NCBI GenBank assembly: GCA_026004775.1
Contig: BPJU01000007.1
Coordinates: 124,001 to 188,000 of the forward strand
Direction of reading: 5' to 3'
DNA length: 64,000 nucleotides
Source: Pirellulaceae bacterium
GTDB lineage: Bacteria > Planctomycetota > Planctomycetia > Pirellulales > Pirellulaceae
Shown: one piece after another, positions 26,490 through 35,210 of the stretch
Layout of the letters: each line of letters begins with the position of its first letter
Numbering within the stretch: position 1 is the first letter of the stretch
Notes under the pieces: generated by a model
Databases searched by the model: none
Told to the model about the DNA's origin: nothing
What the model saw: only the letters and a program-made list of their open reading frames with translations
Made by a program: the position numbers and the translations under genes

Positions 26490-27596
26490 CTAGTCTTCCT
26501 GTGGCCACTCGACGCCATCCACATGCAACTGGAGCGGGGCGAGAGCCGGTAAAGAACGCAACTGATCGCGCACGGTTTCCCACGGCAGCCGGGCCAGGCC
26601 CTCTTGGTCGATTTGCAGTTCCACCGTGCAGAAACGCACGTTGACTCCCGCCAGCTCCTTGGCGGGGGAATCATCCCGGCGACGAAACTCAATACAGAAA
26701 AGTTCGCCGGCAGAGATGGCATGCGGTAGAGAAAGAACAGCTTTGAAGCGATTATCAGGCGAACGCCACGTGATCAGCCGACTTACTCGCAAGGCAAGAT
26801 ATTTCGGAGCGGCCGCTACCGCATGCGCTAGCGGAATGGCAGTCAGTGAATCGACTGTCCAAATCGGCGTAGCCCGACGAGCATAATATTCCGGGGAGAC
26901 TGCCGGTGCTTGGGCATCGATTAATTCCTGGTAAAAGGACTCGGCGCTCTCCCATTCCTGGCGGCGGATATCCGGCAATGTGTCGTCCAGCCACCAGGGA
27001 AGAAGTTCATCGTAGGGAAAGGCTAACATTTTCCGCCAGTTTTCCAGTAGCGGTGCCGAAGAAACCGTAGCCAACAAAGGTGCTATGTCTTTCGATAAGA
27101 GAATTTCGTCCAGTGCTTCGACGGCACGCTGAAAATTATCAAAAGCTTGTTCCAGTTCCACACTGGATTCGGGAAGCTCTTCAAGCACCCGGTCCAACGC
27201 GTCATCGATGGCAACGTTGCAACACCACAGGTCGTGACGGGCTTGGAGAGTGTCCAGGCACAACGCTTCCGCGGTCACCGGATCGACTTCGTCCCACAGT
27301 TGTGGCAACCGCTGAATGCTGGCGATCAGCTCTTGGGCCGCTTCGGTCCCGAAGCGGCACGCGGCCAGCGCGACTTCCGGAGGAAGATCACCTTGGAGTT
27401 CCTCGGGAAGCACTATGCCATACACGCGGCACCGGCCCAATACATAAGCCAACCTCAGGGCGGCCGCCCCAGCCTCCGCCTCGGAAACCGGGCCTCCTTG
27501 AACCAAAGCATGCAATGCAGCATCCGCGAGGGCTTCGCGTAGATCCGTTATCATACTTTCGGCGATGCCGTTTGACCCACGAAGTATGTCCATCAT
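26490..27596 (-). CDS. Unrecognised 368-aa protein of the Lon/sigma-like cluster
   Basis: I do not recognise this protein. It is acidic and mostly helical in residues about 1-240 (VSEAEAGAAALRLAYVLG, LEELPESSVELEQAFDNFQRAVEALDEIL). The C-terminal region of about 120 residues is beta-rich (KAVLSLPHAISAGELFCIEFRR ... VRFCTVELQIDQEGLARLPW) and could be a small sandwich domain. No signal peptide, membrane helix or catalytic motif is visible. The first codons are two consecutive ATGs at 27594 and 27591. In the cluster it lies between the 225-aa protein and the protease, the position where a cleavage target or inhibitor would fit, but that is speculation. Confidence 0.65.
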   Translation of the reverse strand: MMDILRGSNGIAESMITDLREALADAALHALVQGGPVSEAEAGAAALRLAYVLGRCRVYGIVLPEELQGDLPPEVALAACRFGTEAAQELIASIQRLPQLWDEVDPVTAEALCLDTLQARHDLWCCNVAIDDALDRVLEELPESSVELEQAFDNFQRAVEALDEILLSKDIAPLLATVSSAPLLENWRKMLAFPYDELLPWWLDDTLPDIRRQEWESAESFYQELIDAQAPAVSPEYYARRATPIWTVDSLTAIPLAHAVAAAPKYLALRVSRLITWRSPDNRFKAVLSLPHAISAGELFCIEFRRRDDSPAKELAGVNVRFCTVELQIDQEGLARLPWETVRDQLRSLPALAPLQLHVDGVEWPQED

Positions 27597-27784
27597 TGCA
27601 CCGCCCTCGGGACTGACTGACTTTCAATACCATCCCGCTACATTACCCTGAGAATGCCATACCGGAAACAGAGCCGCCGACATTTCCATCGGCACGCAAC
27701 CGGGATTACGCCTGCCCCGTTACCCCATCTCCCCCGGAGAGCCAGCAAACAGCGGCCAACGGTCGGAAAACAGCGCTGTTTGTG

Positions 27785-28462
27785 CTAACTCGTTTTCTTC
27801 CTTTTCCAAAGCTGGATGGAGGGGACAGATTGGGGTGTATCTTCTTCATACCAATTACCCAGCCTCCCACGCCAGGGCATTTGTGGGATTTCAGTGGCAA
27901 ATCCCCACGTCTTGGGCGTTACGAAATAAACCATTTTGCCACCTTTGCGGTTTATCGCAAACAGCTGTCCGGATTGGTCGTCGATAAAGCCGTAACGCCA
28001 TAACAATGCCTTAGCTACAATTTTCCACCATTTTTTCGCACTACCATAATGTACGGTCAAGAAGTTCGGAAAACGACAGCCGACAAGGCGAATTTGATTG
28101 CCAACCTTTTGGACGAGACCAATCATGCCCGAGGGGGTTAACGCGTGCCAGGCCGTGCGGTGCCCGCTCTGAAGCAGCAGAACCATCGGCCGGCGATGGC
28201 CTTCTACCAGTTGGCTCCGGCAAAGCTCCAGCAACTCGTCCAGAGCCTTTTGGCATTCCGAGCTTGGGAGGCCTTCCTTAAGACCCCGCAACAGGCTGCC
28301 AGGAACCCATTGCTGCCAAAGTCGGTTATGGCGCACAGCCTCGTCCCGAATGACCGCCATCGCGCGCTCTTCGATAAGAATTTCGACCTCGTCGCGAACG
28401 GCGCCCCCGGCTTGCCAGCTTCGAGGATCCACTACTCGCAATGACCCTACCTGACGCGTCAT
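27785..28462 (-). CDS. Unrecognised 225-aa protein following the sigma-like gene
   Basis: I do not recognise it. The N-terminal half is helical and charged (VRDEVEILIEERAMAVIRDE). The C-terminal half is basic, with many aromatic and glycine residues (GSAKKWWKIVAKALLWRYG, GGKMVYFVTPKTWGF). It ends in a Lys/Arg-rich tail. No membrane helix or signal is seen. It starts 17 bp after the stop of the sigma-like gene, so cotranscription is very likely and a functional link (anti-sigma, partner or effector) is plausible but unproved. It is followed by a 188-bp gap before the 368-aa gene. Confidence 0.65.
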   Translation of the reverse strand: MTRQVGSLRVVDPRSWQAGGAVRDEVEILIEERAMAVIRDEAVRHNRLWQQWVPGSLLRGLKEGLPSSECQKALDELLELCRSQLVEGHRRPMVLLLQSGHRTAWHALTPSGMIGLVQKVGNQIRLVGCRFPNFLTVHYGSAKKWWKIVAKALLWRYGFIDDQSGQLFAINRKGGKMVYFVTPKTWGFATEIPQMPWRGRLGNWYEEDTPQSVPSIQLWKRKKTS

Positions 28463-28479
28463 CTCAGGAATCGCCTTGA

Positions 28480-29376
28480 CTAACTGTTCCCGTAATACTT
28501 GTCGAACAAGAAACGCAGTTGCTCTCTTGCTCGATTGACGTGCTGGATGAGGGCATCCACGCTCAGGCCGGTGACTTGATGGATAATTCTAGCTCGATCC
28601 TTGAGCTTCACCGGGTTGTCTACCGCAGCCGGTGGGAACGGATCCGGTACATCCGGGCAAACTTGCCGCACCTCATCCAGCCATTTTTTCCAGCGTGCGG
28701 CAGGCACACGGCGGTAGAATCCCAGGATCGCCATAGCAATGACGCGGCGGAGGATCGGCACAGTCTCACACTGCTTTAAATCCTCTTCCGCGAACGGCTC
28801 AACCGTTTCCGGATCCGGCGGTGCTTCGGGTTCGTCCCGTCTCCCTTGTTCCGTATCTTCAGGCGCCCCAGGGAACCCATCAGTGTACCACTTCGTCTGC
28901 TGACGGAGGATGTCGACCACTATTCGACCTACTACCTTGTTGGCCCATGCGGGAAAACTGCCTCTGCCGATCTTATATTGCTGAAGTCGTCCACTAAAGA
29001 AAATGCTTACAACTTCCGACAGATAACCGTAAGCCTTCTGACAGCTAATTCTGGGAGGCGCGACAGGGGCGTCATTTGACAGCGAATTACCATCCGCATC
29101 AGAAATTTTGCCGCCCGATCCATTGTGTACGGTCTCGAGCGATGCATCCTGCGGTGGGTTCGCGGAGCATGACTGCGTACCTAAACAATCGACCAGGACA
29201 CACGCAATAAACTGTGGCGGACATGGACGTCCGTAACGCCTGAGAGCTCGCGCAGCAAATTGTAGCACCCGTTTCAGTACCGACGCATAGGCTTGGCGGT
29301 GTTGCGGATGGGAGTCATCGAGACAGGCTTCCACGAGCGCGTCCCAATCCGGCGTGTTCTGAGGATGCGTGCTCAC
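28480..29376 (-). CDS. Divergent ECF sigma-factor-like protein
   Basis: A 298-aa protein that looks like a diverged sigma70-family (ECF-like) factor. Residues about 118-160 resemble region 2 (YLSEVVSIFFSGRLQQYK, then FPAWANKVVGRIVVDILRQQ, as in ECF factors F..W...I..N...D.LR). Residues about 260-292 resemble region 4 (IIHQVTGLSVDALIQHVNRA followed by REQLRFLF, a helix-turn-helix). It is longer than typical ECF factors because of acidic, Pro-rich inserts (70-110 and 165-200). The start is GTG at 29374-29376 with AGGGGG upstream. It is the first gene of the minus-strand cluster ending with the Lon/CARF-like protease. Similarity is visual only. Confidence 0.55.
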   Translation of the reverse strand: MSTHPQNTPDWDALVEACLDDSHPQHRQAYASVLKRVLQFAARALRRYGRPCPPQFIACVLVDCLGTQSCSANPPQDASLETVHNGSGGKISDADGNSLSNDAPVAPPRISCQKAYGYLSEVVSIFFSGRLQQYKIGRGSFPAWANKVVGRIVVDILRQQTKWYTDGFPGAPEDTEQGRRDEPEAPPDPETVEPFAEEDLKQCETVPILRRVIAMAILGFYRRVPAARWKKWLDEVRQVCPDVPDPFPPAAVDNPVKLKDRARIIHQVTGLSVDALIQHVNRAREQLRFLFDKYYGNS

Positions 29377-29689
29377 CAGCTACCCCCTTGCATCTGGGTG
29401 CCTAGGGTACTTGGGCGCTGCCGTGCCGGTCGTACTTCCATCCAGAGCAACCGATGAGTCTAGCGGATGGCAGAATGGTTGTCGAGCAGCAAAGTGACAC
29501 CTTGCGGACCGCTGTGGCCGGAAGTACCTGGACGCGCCGTTCGTTTCGCCAGCACACAAAAGGTAACCGGCCGACGGATCGGACATCCGATCGCCGCCGA
29601 AGCGAGAAGGTCAGAACTTCATCCAGAAGAAGACGCTGTTTGCTTCTGCCAGCAAGAACACCTCGAACGGCACGACTCGGTCGGGCGGA
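29377..29689. other. Intergenic region
   Basis: About 310 bp between the sigma-like gene and the end of the Pro-rich secreted-protein gene. No gene, RNA or clear promoter is recognised. It should hold the promoter for the leftward sigma-like cluster. Confidence 0.4.
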
Positions 29690-30196
29690 CTACGGCGTCA
29701 AATACCGCAAGAAATTGCGGATCGGCTGGCCGGGCACATAGACTACCGGCTGCCCCAGAATCCCTCGCGTCACATAAACGGCCGGCGGTGTCGAGACGAT
29801 CGGCAAGAGCGGCGGCCAGCCCACGGCAGCTTGCCGCACCGCCGGAAAGGCCGCCGGCGAATCGCTCCCGCAACTCCCACCGGATGGCACAACCGTCCTG
29901 GGGACCGCCGGTGTAATCGGCACACTCGAGGGCAACGCCGGTGCTCCCGGTACGCTGACAGCCGGTGGTGAAGAAGGCGCTGCCGGCAATGCCGTAGGTG
30001 GCGGCGCCGAGGTGCCGGGCTGGGAACTCAACGGTTGATACGCCACCCGAACGCCTTCGGTAGCCCGCATCGGCGCGGAAGCTACCGAACGCCAGCCGCG
30101 ACTGTACTCTTCCGGTACGGCAGGTTGTTCTCCGAGTGTCGTGAGTGGTATAGCCAACAGCACCGTACCGATCATGCTGCCAAGAAACCTGTTCAT
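29690..30196 (-). CDS. Proline-rich exported hypothetical protein
   Basis: A 168-aa protein. A signal peptide at residues 1-22 (FLGSMIGTVLLAIPLTTLG) precedes a low-complexity Pro/Ala/Ser/Val region (about 55-135). It ends in an ordered segment RGILGQPVVYVPGQPIRNFL. Similar C-termini are, from memory, common in planctomycete secreted proteins of unknown function. GGAGA lies 6 nt before the ATG at 30196; an upstream in-frame start would precede the signal peptide with a basic, poorly supported extension. Confidence 0.7.
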   Translation of the reverse strand: MNRFLGSMIGTVLLAIPLTTLGEQPAVPEEYSRGWRSVASAPMRATEGVRVAYQPLSSQPGTSAPPPTALPAAPSSPPAVSVPGAPALPSSVPITPAVPRTVVPSGGSCGSDSPAAFPAVRQAAVGWPPLLPIVSTPPAVYVTRGILGQPVVYVPGQPIRNFLRYLTP

Positions 30197-30509
30197 TGTC
30201 CGTCTCCAGCTTTGCCTCCCGCGGATTGGAAGTCTTGGCGTTTGCGGCCATTTAAAAAAACTTGTAGCAAACACATTCGTACTTATAGAAGTCGCTTCCT
30301 ACCGACCCGTTTGTCTCCTTTATTATACGCACTGTCCAGTCAATTCGTTCAAACAAATTTACCGTCAACACGGCAGCGGCAAAAGTCGTGGAAAAAATAG
30401 TTTGTGCAGGATAGGAAATTCGGAAGGAATATGCCGGTTGGGTAGCGACGAGAAGTTATCCGATATAACAATTCGGTAGCAGGATTTGCCAGGTTGGGCG
30501 GATTCTTTG
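30197..30509. other. Intergenic region, relatively AT-rich
   Basis: 313 bp between the Pro-rich protein gene and the end of the DHDPS-family gene. No gene is recognised. It contains a candidate leftward promoter (30322-30352). Confidence 0.45.
30322..30352 (-). promoter_or_regulatory. Candidate sigma-70 promoter for the Pro-rich protein gene
   Basis: Minus strand: a perfect TATAAT -10 (30322-30327) with TTGAAC (30347-30352) 19 bp upstream as -35. It would give a leader of about 120 nt before the ATG at 30196. Confidence 0.45.
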
Positions 30510-31532
30510 TCAAGCCATGCCCCGTTTTCGAAGCTCATTCATCACTTCGCGCACAATGCGGGCCACTTGTTCGGAATCAACCCCGTCGCCGGCCGGACAG
30601 CCTCCCACCGGTTCATCCGTGAAACCCTCTTCCGCCAGGAGACATTGTAGCTGGCGGCTAAGCTGTTCCAGAGCCATCTGCTGGGTATCGGACTGGGGCT
30701 GGCGTCCGACGCCGGTTCGGATGCCGCGCAACCGCAAGGCTGCCCGGAAACCTTCGGGGAACTCAGCCGTCATGATCATGGCGTCGAACAGCTTGAGCAG
30801 TCGATATTGCAGATCACGAGCCTGGTCGAGTCGGCCGGCTATGGTAAGGTCATAGAGTTTACGGGTGATTTCCGGTACGACCCCGCTGGTGGCGTTTGTT
30901 CCCCCGTGGCAGCCGACGAGCAGCATCGGCATGAGGGCGGCGTCCCAGCCGGTGAGAAACGCGAAATCGGGGCGTATCGGTTGGACAGCCGCGATCATCC
31001 GCATCATGTGGGGCAAGTCGCCGGACGAATCCTTGATCGCCACCACGCGCTCGCACTCCTCGGCCAGGCGAGCCACGGTCGGCACGTCGATCGGTGAGGC
31101 AAACATGGGGATGTTGTAGAGGGTGATGTCGACCGGGGAGTTTCGGGCGATTTCGCGGAAATAGGCGTAGACGCCGGCCGGCGACAAGCGGTAATAGAAC
31201 GGGGAGACGATGGCCACAGCACGTACCCCCAATTCGTGGTAGTACTCGCAGGCCTTGATCGTCTCGCGCGTATTGGCTTCGGCCGCGCCGGCCAGAATCG
31301 GGACTCGCCCCGCCACCTGGTCGACGATGATCTCGATGATCCGTCGCCGTTCCTCGGCCGTAAATCGCAGAAACTCACCCGTCGAACCGTTCGGATACAG
31401 GCCGTGCACCCCACGCTCGATCAGCCAGTCGACATACCGCCGCAGTTCCGCTTCGTTGATCTCGCCCTGGTCATCCAGCGGTACGATATTCGGAGTAAAA
31501 ATGCCTCGTAGCGGTGCTTTTTCGGTTATCAT
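30510..31532 (-). CDS. Dihydrodipicolinate synthase/N-acetylneuraminate lyase-family aldolase
   Basis: A class I TIM-barrel aldolase, 340 aa. It shows [14 protein letters not shown] in the pyruvate-binding loop, the Tyr in [10 protein letters not shown] and the Schiff-base Lys in VAIKDSSGD. The family covers DapA, NanA and KDG/KDPG aldolases. The last 40 residues (rich in Gly/Glu, ending [11 protein letters not shown]) exceed the standard barrel. Because sugar-acid genes are nearby at 9,430-11,492, a keto-deoxy-sugar aldolase is a reasonable guess, but true DapA cannot be excluded. Confidence 0.85.
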   Translation of the reverse strand: MITEKAPLRGIFTPNIVPLDDQGEINEAELRRYVDWLIERGVHGLYPNGSTGEFLRFTAEERRRIIEIIVDQVAGRVPILAGAAEANTRETIKACEYYHELGVRAVAIVSPFYYRLSPAGVYAYFREIARNSPVDITLYNIPMFASPIDVPTVARLAEECERVVAIKDSSGDLPHMMRMIAAVQPIRPDFAFLTGWDAALMPMLLVGCHGGTNATSGVVPEITRKLYDLTIAGRLDQARDLQYRLLKLFDAMIMTAEFPEGFRAALRLRGIRTGVGRQPQSDTQQMALEQLSRQLQCLLAEEGFTDEPVGGCPAGDGVDSEQVARIVREVMNELRKRGMA

Positions 31533-31854
31533 GGCTGTAGGTCGCCGTAATGGTGGCGGGCCACAGGTGCCGCTTAGGGCGAATTGGGCCCATAGCTGTG
31601 GGAAACACTTGCCAAACCGTCCGGCCTACCGAGAGACGGTTCCCGATACGATGGATACATCTTCCATCAGCCTAATCGCCAGCAGGCCTGCCGAAAACGG
31701 CACATCGGTCTCGATAGGTTTGACGGTTATGGCGATTTTGCGGCGTACTTACCCTTGGCTCGTTTGCCTCAGGGTGGTTCATGGCCGGTGGGCCGGATGT
31801 TACAACCATAGCTTGAATATCGACTCCCGGCGATGGCTCAACTAAGTATCCACA
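31533..31854. other. Intergenic region between divergent genes
   Basis: 322 bp between the aldolase (leftward) and the GT-C protein (rightward). No gene or clear promoter pair is recognised. Confidence 0.4.
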
Positions 31855-34131
31855 ATGACACAACGTTCGACCAGCCATTCCGGTAAGTTTTCGCTTGCAG
31901 TTCCCGCGCGGCGCTTGTCGCTCGCCCGGGCCGGTCGGGTGCTGAGGACCGTGGTACTGGTGGCCACGGTGCTGATTTACCTCGGATTGTTCTTTGCCGG
32001 AGGCGGCAAGCGGGCCGAAATATACGCGTTGCTGTGGCGAAGTTATCTTTTCTTGCCGGATCAATTAGCGATCGATCTCTTCCAGATGTGGTGCGGAGGT
32101 GAGCCGGCAGAGGCGACGATTGTGGACCGTCTTCCCGTCTTGGCGGTGGCTTTGGTATGGAGCTGTGCAGCGTGGGCCGCCGGTGACTGGATTCTGGATC
32201 GCCTGCGGTTGCCGATGGCCGGCTGGCAAAAGGTTGTCTACTCGTGGGGAATCGGGCTTCAGTTGTGTTCGCTCTACACGCTGGCGGTGGGTTTGGCCGG
32301 CCTGCTGCACCAGAGCTGGTTATTCTGGGGCCCGAGTCTGCTGACGATTGCAGCCGCTGTTTGGCGCCATCGCCGGCAGCTTTCCCGCGAGAACGTGATG
32401 CGCGTGCCGCCAAGTGGACGGCAATGGCTGGGCTGGCTGGCGATTCTGCCGCCCCTGGTACTGCTGCTGTTGCTTGCGCCACTGCCTCCGTGGGAATTCG
32501 ACGTGAGGGAATACCACCTCCAGGTTCCCAAAGAGTGGTACCAGCAAGGTTTCATCGGGTTCCTGCCACACAATGTGTATGGCAACATGCCGATGGGCGC
32601 GGAGATGCAAGCGCTGGCAGCTATGGCCTTGTGGGGTGGGCCGGACGGATGGTGGTACGGAGCTTTGGCTGGAAAAGTCATGATCGGGCTGTATGCCCTG
32701 TTAGGTGCGCTGGGGATTGCCGCCGTACTGGACTGGCTCGGCCATCCCCGTGCCGGTTGTTGGGCGGCTGCCATCTATCTGTCGACGCCGTGGATCCTGC
32801 ACGTTTCCACGGTGGGGCTGGTAGAGGGAGCCGTCGCCGCGTATGGCATCCTGGCCGCCGGGGCAGTGGGCCAGGCGATCGCAGGTCCGCTTCTGGTGGA
32901 CACAAGTGGAACAACCGCGCCAAACCGTCATTCCCAAGCAAGACGCCAACTCTTCTCGGACGAGTCGCTGCGGTGGCTGGCGTTGGCCGGTTTCTTGGCC
33001 GGTGCCGCAGCTTCGTGCAAGTACACCGGCCTTCTGTTCGTGGCGGCGCCGATGACCCTCATCATTCTCTTGTCACGGAGGCTGCATGCTAAGGGAGCAA
33101 TGATATTCGTCCTAGTTTGCCTGGCAGGTGTCGGTCCGTGGTTGCTGAAAAACTACTACTTTACCGGCAATCCCACTTATCCACTATTATATGAGATCTT
33201 CGGAGGACAATATTGGGATGAAGCGACGAATAAAAGGTGGGTAAGAGCGCACGGGCCGCCTTTGGATGCACACGGCCATCGATTCCATTGGCACCAGTTG
33301 CGCGACGCGCTGCGAGACATTGGCTGGGAAAGCGATAAGCTCAGTCCGCTGTTGTGGAGTCTAGCATTGGTAGGATTCTTGCAGCCGCACGACGTTCGCT
33401 GGCGGCGAATGCTCATCGGCCTGACGGTCGCCTATTTCGGCGCATGGTGGCTGTTCACGCACCGATACGACCGCTTTTTCGTCCCCTGTTTTGCCTGGAT
33501 CGCCGTCTGGTCGGGAATCGGGGCAAGTGCTCCGGCGGCCGGCTCGACCTGGAAAAAAGGGATACAGAGCCTGGTGATCATGGGAATATTGCTGAACTGT
33601 CTGGTGGTGAGCACCGGTGCTCTTACGGGCGATAATCGGATGTTGGTACCACTAGAAAAATTGCGGCGCGATGAGCCGCAACTGCGGCGAACCCACCCGG
33701 CACATCTATTCTTGAACGATCACGTGAAAAAAAATGAAACTGCCGTGATCGAAGGAGATGCACAGGTATTCGACCTGGAAGTGCCGATCTACTACCATAC
33801 CTGTTGGAATCCTAGTTGGTGGGAGTTATGGACGAAGAATAAATCTTTGGAGGAACAACGCGATCTCCTTCGCCGGCACCGAGTAAAATACGTATTCTTT
33901 CACTGGTCGGAAATCGCTCGCTATCGGCAGCCGGGGAATTATGGGTTTACCGATTATATTACCCGCCGGCGGATACACGATGATTTTGTGCGGCCGGGCC
34001 TGCTGCGCTTTGTGCCAGTGCCTTCTGGCGAAGGCTGGCTGGATCCGCGATCAGGCGAATTGTACGAAGTCGTGTACGCGCATGATCAGGCAAAATCAGA
34101 AGCCAATCCGGCAACTGGTGATGGTCGGTAG
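31855..34131 (+). CDS. GT-C-type membrane glycosyltransferase-like protein
   Basis: A 758-aa integral membrane protein with about 12 hydrophobic segments and a C-terminal soluble domain of about 130 residues. The acidic motif WEFDVREYHL after an early membrane helix sits where GT-C/GT39-type (ArnT/PMT-like) enzymes carry their catalytic Asp. Later features such as SCKYTGLLFVAAP and WLLKNYYFTGNPTYPLLY are typical of this superfamily. The probable role is transfer of a sugar from a polyprenyl-phosphate donor to an envelope acceptor. The start is uncertain because no strong ribosome site is seen. The phosphorylase-family gene follows after 30 bp. Confidence 0.78.
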   Translation: MTQRSTSHSGKFSLAVPARRLSLARAGRVLRTVVLVATVLIYLGLFFAGGGKRAEIYALLWRSYLFLPDQLAIDLFQMWCGGEPAEATIVDRLPVLAVALVWSCAAWAAGDWILDRLRLPMAGWQKVVYSWGIGLQLCSLYTLAVGLAGLLHQSWLFWGPSLLTIAAAVWRHRRQLSRENVMRVPPSGRQWLGWLAILPPLVLLLLLAPLPPWEFDVREYHLQVPKEWYQQGFIGFLPHNVYGNMPMGAEMQALAAMALWGGPDGWWYGALAGKVMIGLYALLGALGIAAVLDWLGHPRAGCWAAAIYLSTPWILHVSTVGLVEGAVAAYGILAAGAVGQAIAGPLLVDTSGTTAPNRHSQARRQLFSDESLRWLALAGFLAGAAASCKYTGLLFVAAPMTLIILLSRRLHAKGAMIFVLVCLAGVGPWLLKNYYFTGNPTYPLLYEIFGGQYWDEATNKRWVRAHGPPLDAHGHRFHWHQLRDALRDIGWESDKLSPLLWSLALVGFLQPHDVRWRRMLIGLTVAYFGAWWLFTHRYDRFFVPCFAWIAVWSGIGASAPAAGSTWKKGIQSLVIMGILLNCLVVSTGALTGDNRMLVPLEKLRRDEPQLRRTHPAHLFLNDHVKKNETAVIEGDAQVFDLEVPIYYHTCWNPSWWELWTKNKSLEEQRDLLRRHRVKYVFFHWSEIARYRQPGNYGFTDYITRRRIHDDFVRPGLLRFVPVPSGEGWLDPRSGELYEVVYAHDQAKSEANPATGDGR

Positions 34132-34161
34132 AGATTCGATAAAGTGGGGTGAGAGAGCGGC

Positions 34162-35049
34162 ATGCTATTGCGGTGGCTGGTGGCTAACTACTATCGGCAA
34201 GTAGCGGACCAGTTGTGGGAGGGAGTGACTTCTACGGCATCCCGGCTATTGCATGGACCGGCCGAGCAGGCGGTACCGCCGGCGCATTTTCGTTCGGTAC
34301 TCGTTACGGGCGTCAAGTGGGAAGCAGGGCCGATTCTGCGCGCGCTGGAACCGGTGGTGTCGGCTCGCTACGAGGAGGGGCATGAGCATTGGGGGATATA
34401 TCGAAACGTTCCCGTGCGGGTGGTGGAGACCGGTATGGGGCCGCAGCTTGCCGCTCGGGCCACCCGGGCTCTCGTCAGCCGTTGCCGCCCGGAGCGTGTG
34501 CTGGCGATCGGTTTCGCCGCGGCCCTGACCGACAGGATACCGGTGGGCAGTGTGGTGGTACCGGCAAGAGTTCTGGATTCGGAGGGCAACGAAATCCCGT
34601 GGACACCAGCCGACTGGCCTTTGACCGAGCAGTTGCCGGTGGCCTCGGCCACGATGGTCTCGCTGGATCGCGTGTTGACTTCGGCCCAGCAGCGGCAGGC
34701 TGTAGCCGAGCGTTTTGCAGCCGAGGTGGCGGATCAAGAAACCGCTGCAATTCTGCGAGTTTGCGCGGAACTGGGTATCCCATGCCATGCCGTGAGAGTG
34801 GTAACCGACGCTTGGGATGACCCGTTGCCCCAAGAAGTCCAACGGTGGCTGAAACAGAAAAGCTGGGCGGGAAAACTGGGCGTGCTGGCTGGGGCATTGA
34901 TATACCGCCGGGAGGAGTTGGGTGAGCTATGGCGATTGAAAGAGCGAGCGGCGGTGTGCTCACAAAGGTTGGCGGACGCTCTGGGATTCACCGGCACACC
35001 GCTCCCGGAGGCTCCCGGCGGTCCGCAAGCCGATGGCGGCCAGGCCTAA
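34162..35049 (+). CDS. Phosphorylase-superfamily nucleosidase-like protein (MTA/SAH nucleosidase / HpnG-like)
   Basis: A 295-aa protein. After about 40 residues it has the purine-nucleoside phosphorylase/UDP fold: VLVTGVKWEAGPI, VVETGMGPQLAARAT (GMG phosphate/ribose loop), LAIGFAAALTDRIPVGSVVVP, and VRVVTDAWDDP, where MTA/SAH nucleosidases have a Ser/Asp pair. It could cleave adenosylhopane-like or adenosylated intermediates as HpnG does. Its neighbour ispH feeds isoprenoid synthesis, which supports that weakly. It could equally be a nucleoside-salvage enzyme. GAGAG precedes the ATG. Confidence 0.7.
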   Translation: MLLRWLVANYYRQVADQLWEGVTSTASRLLHGPAEQAVPPAHFRSVLVTGVKWEAGPILRALEPVVSARYEEGHEHWGIYRNVPVRVVETGMGPQLAARATRALVSRCRPERVLAIGFAAALTDRIPVGSVVVPARVLDSEGNEIPWTPADWPLTEQLPVASATMVSLDRVLTSAQQRQAVAERFAAEVADQETAAILRVCAELGIPCHAVRVVTDAWDDPLPQEVQRWLKQKSWAGKLGVLAGALIYRREELGELWRLKERAAVCSQRLADALGFTGTPLPEAPGGPQADGGQA

Positions 35050-35210
35050 GAGCCCTTGATCGCGCTGGTAGTAGTTCCGCCGCAAAGGAACGTCTCCGGG
35101 TGTATGGACAACGGGCGTGGTGGGGCTTATGGGCCCAGCCTTCAACAGGCTCGGCTTGGCCCCTTGGGGATCGGCGGATATGATGCACGATATGGGAGGG
35201 ACATTGAGTC

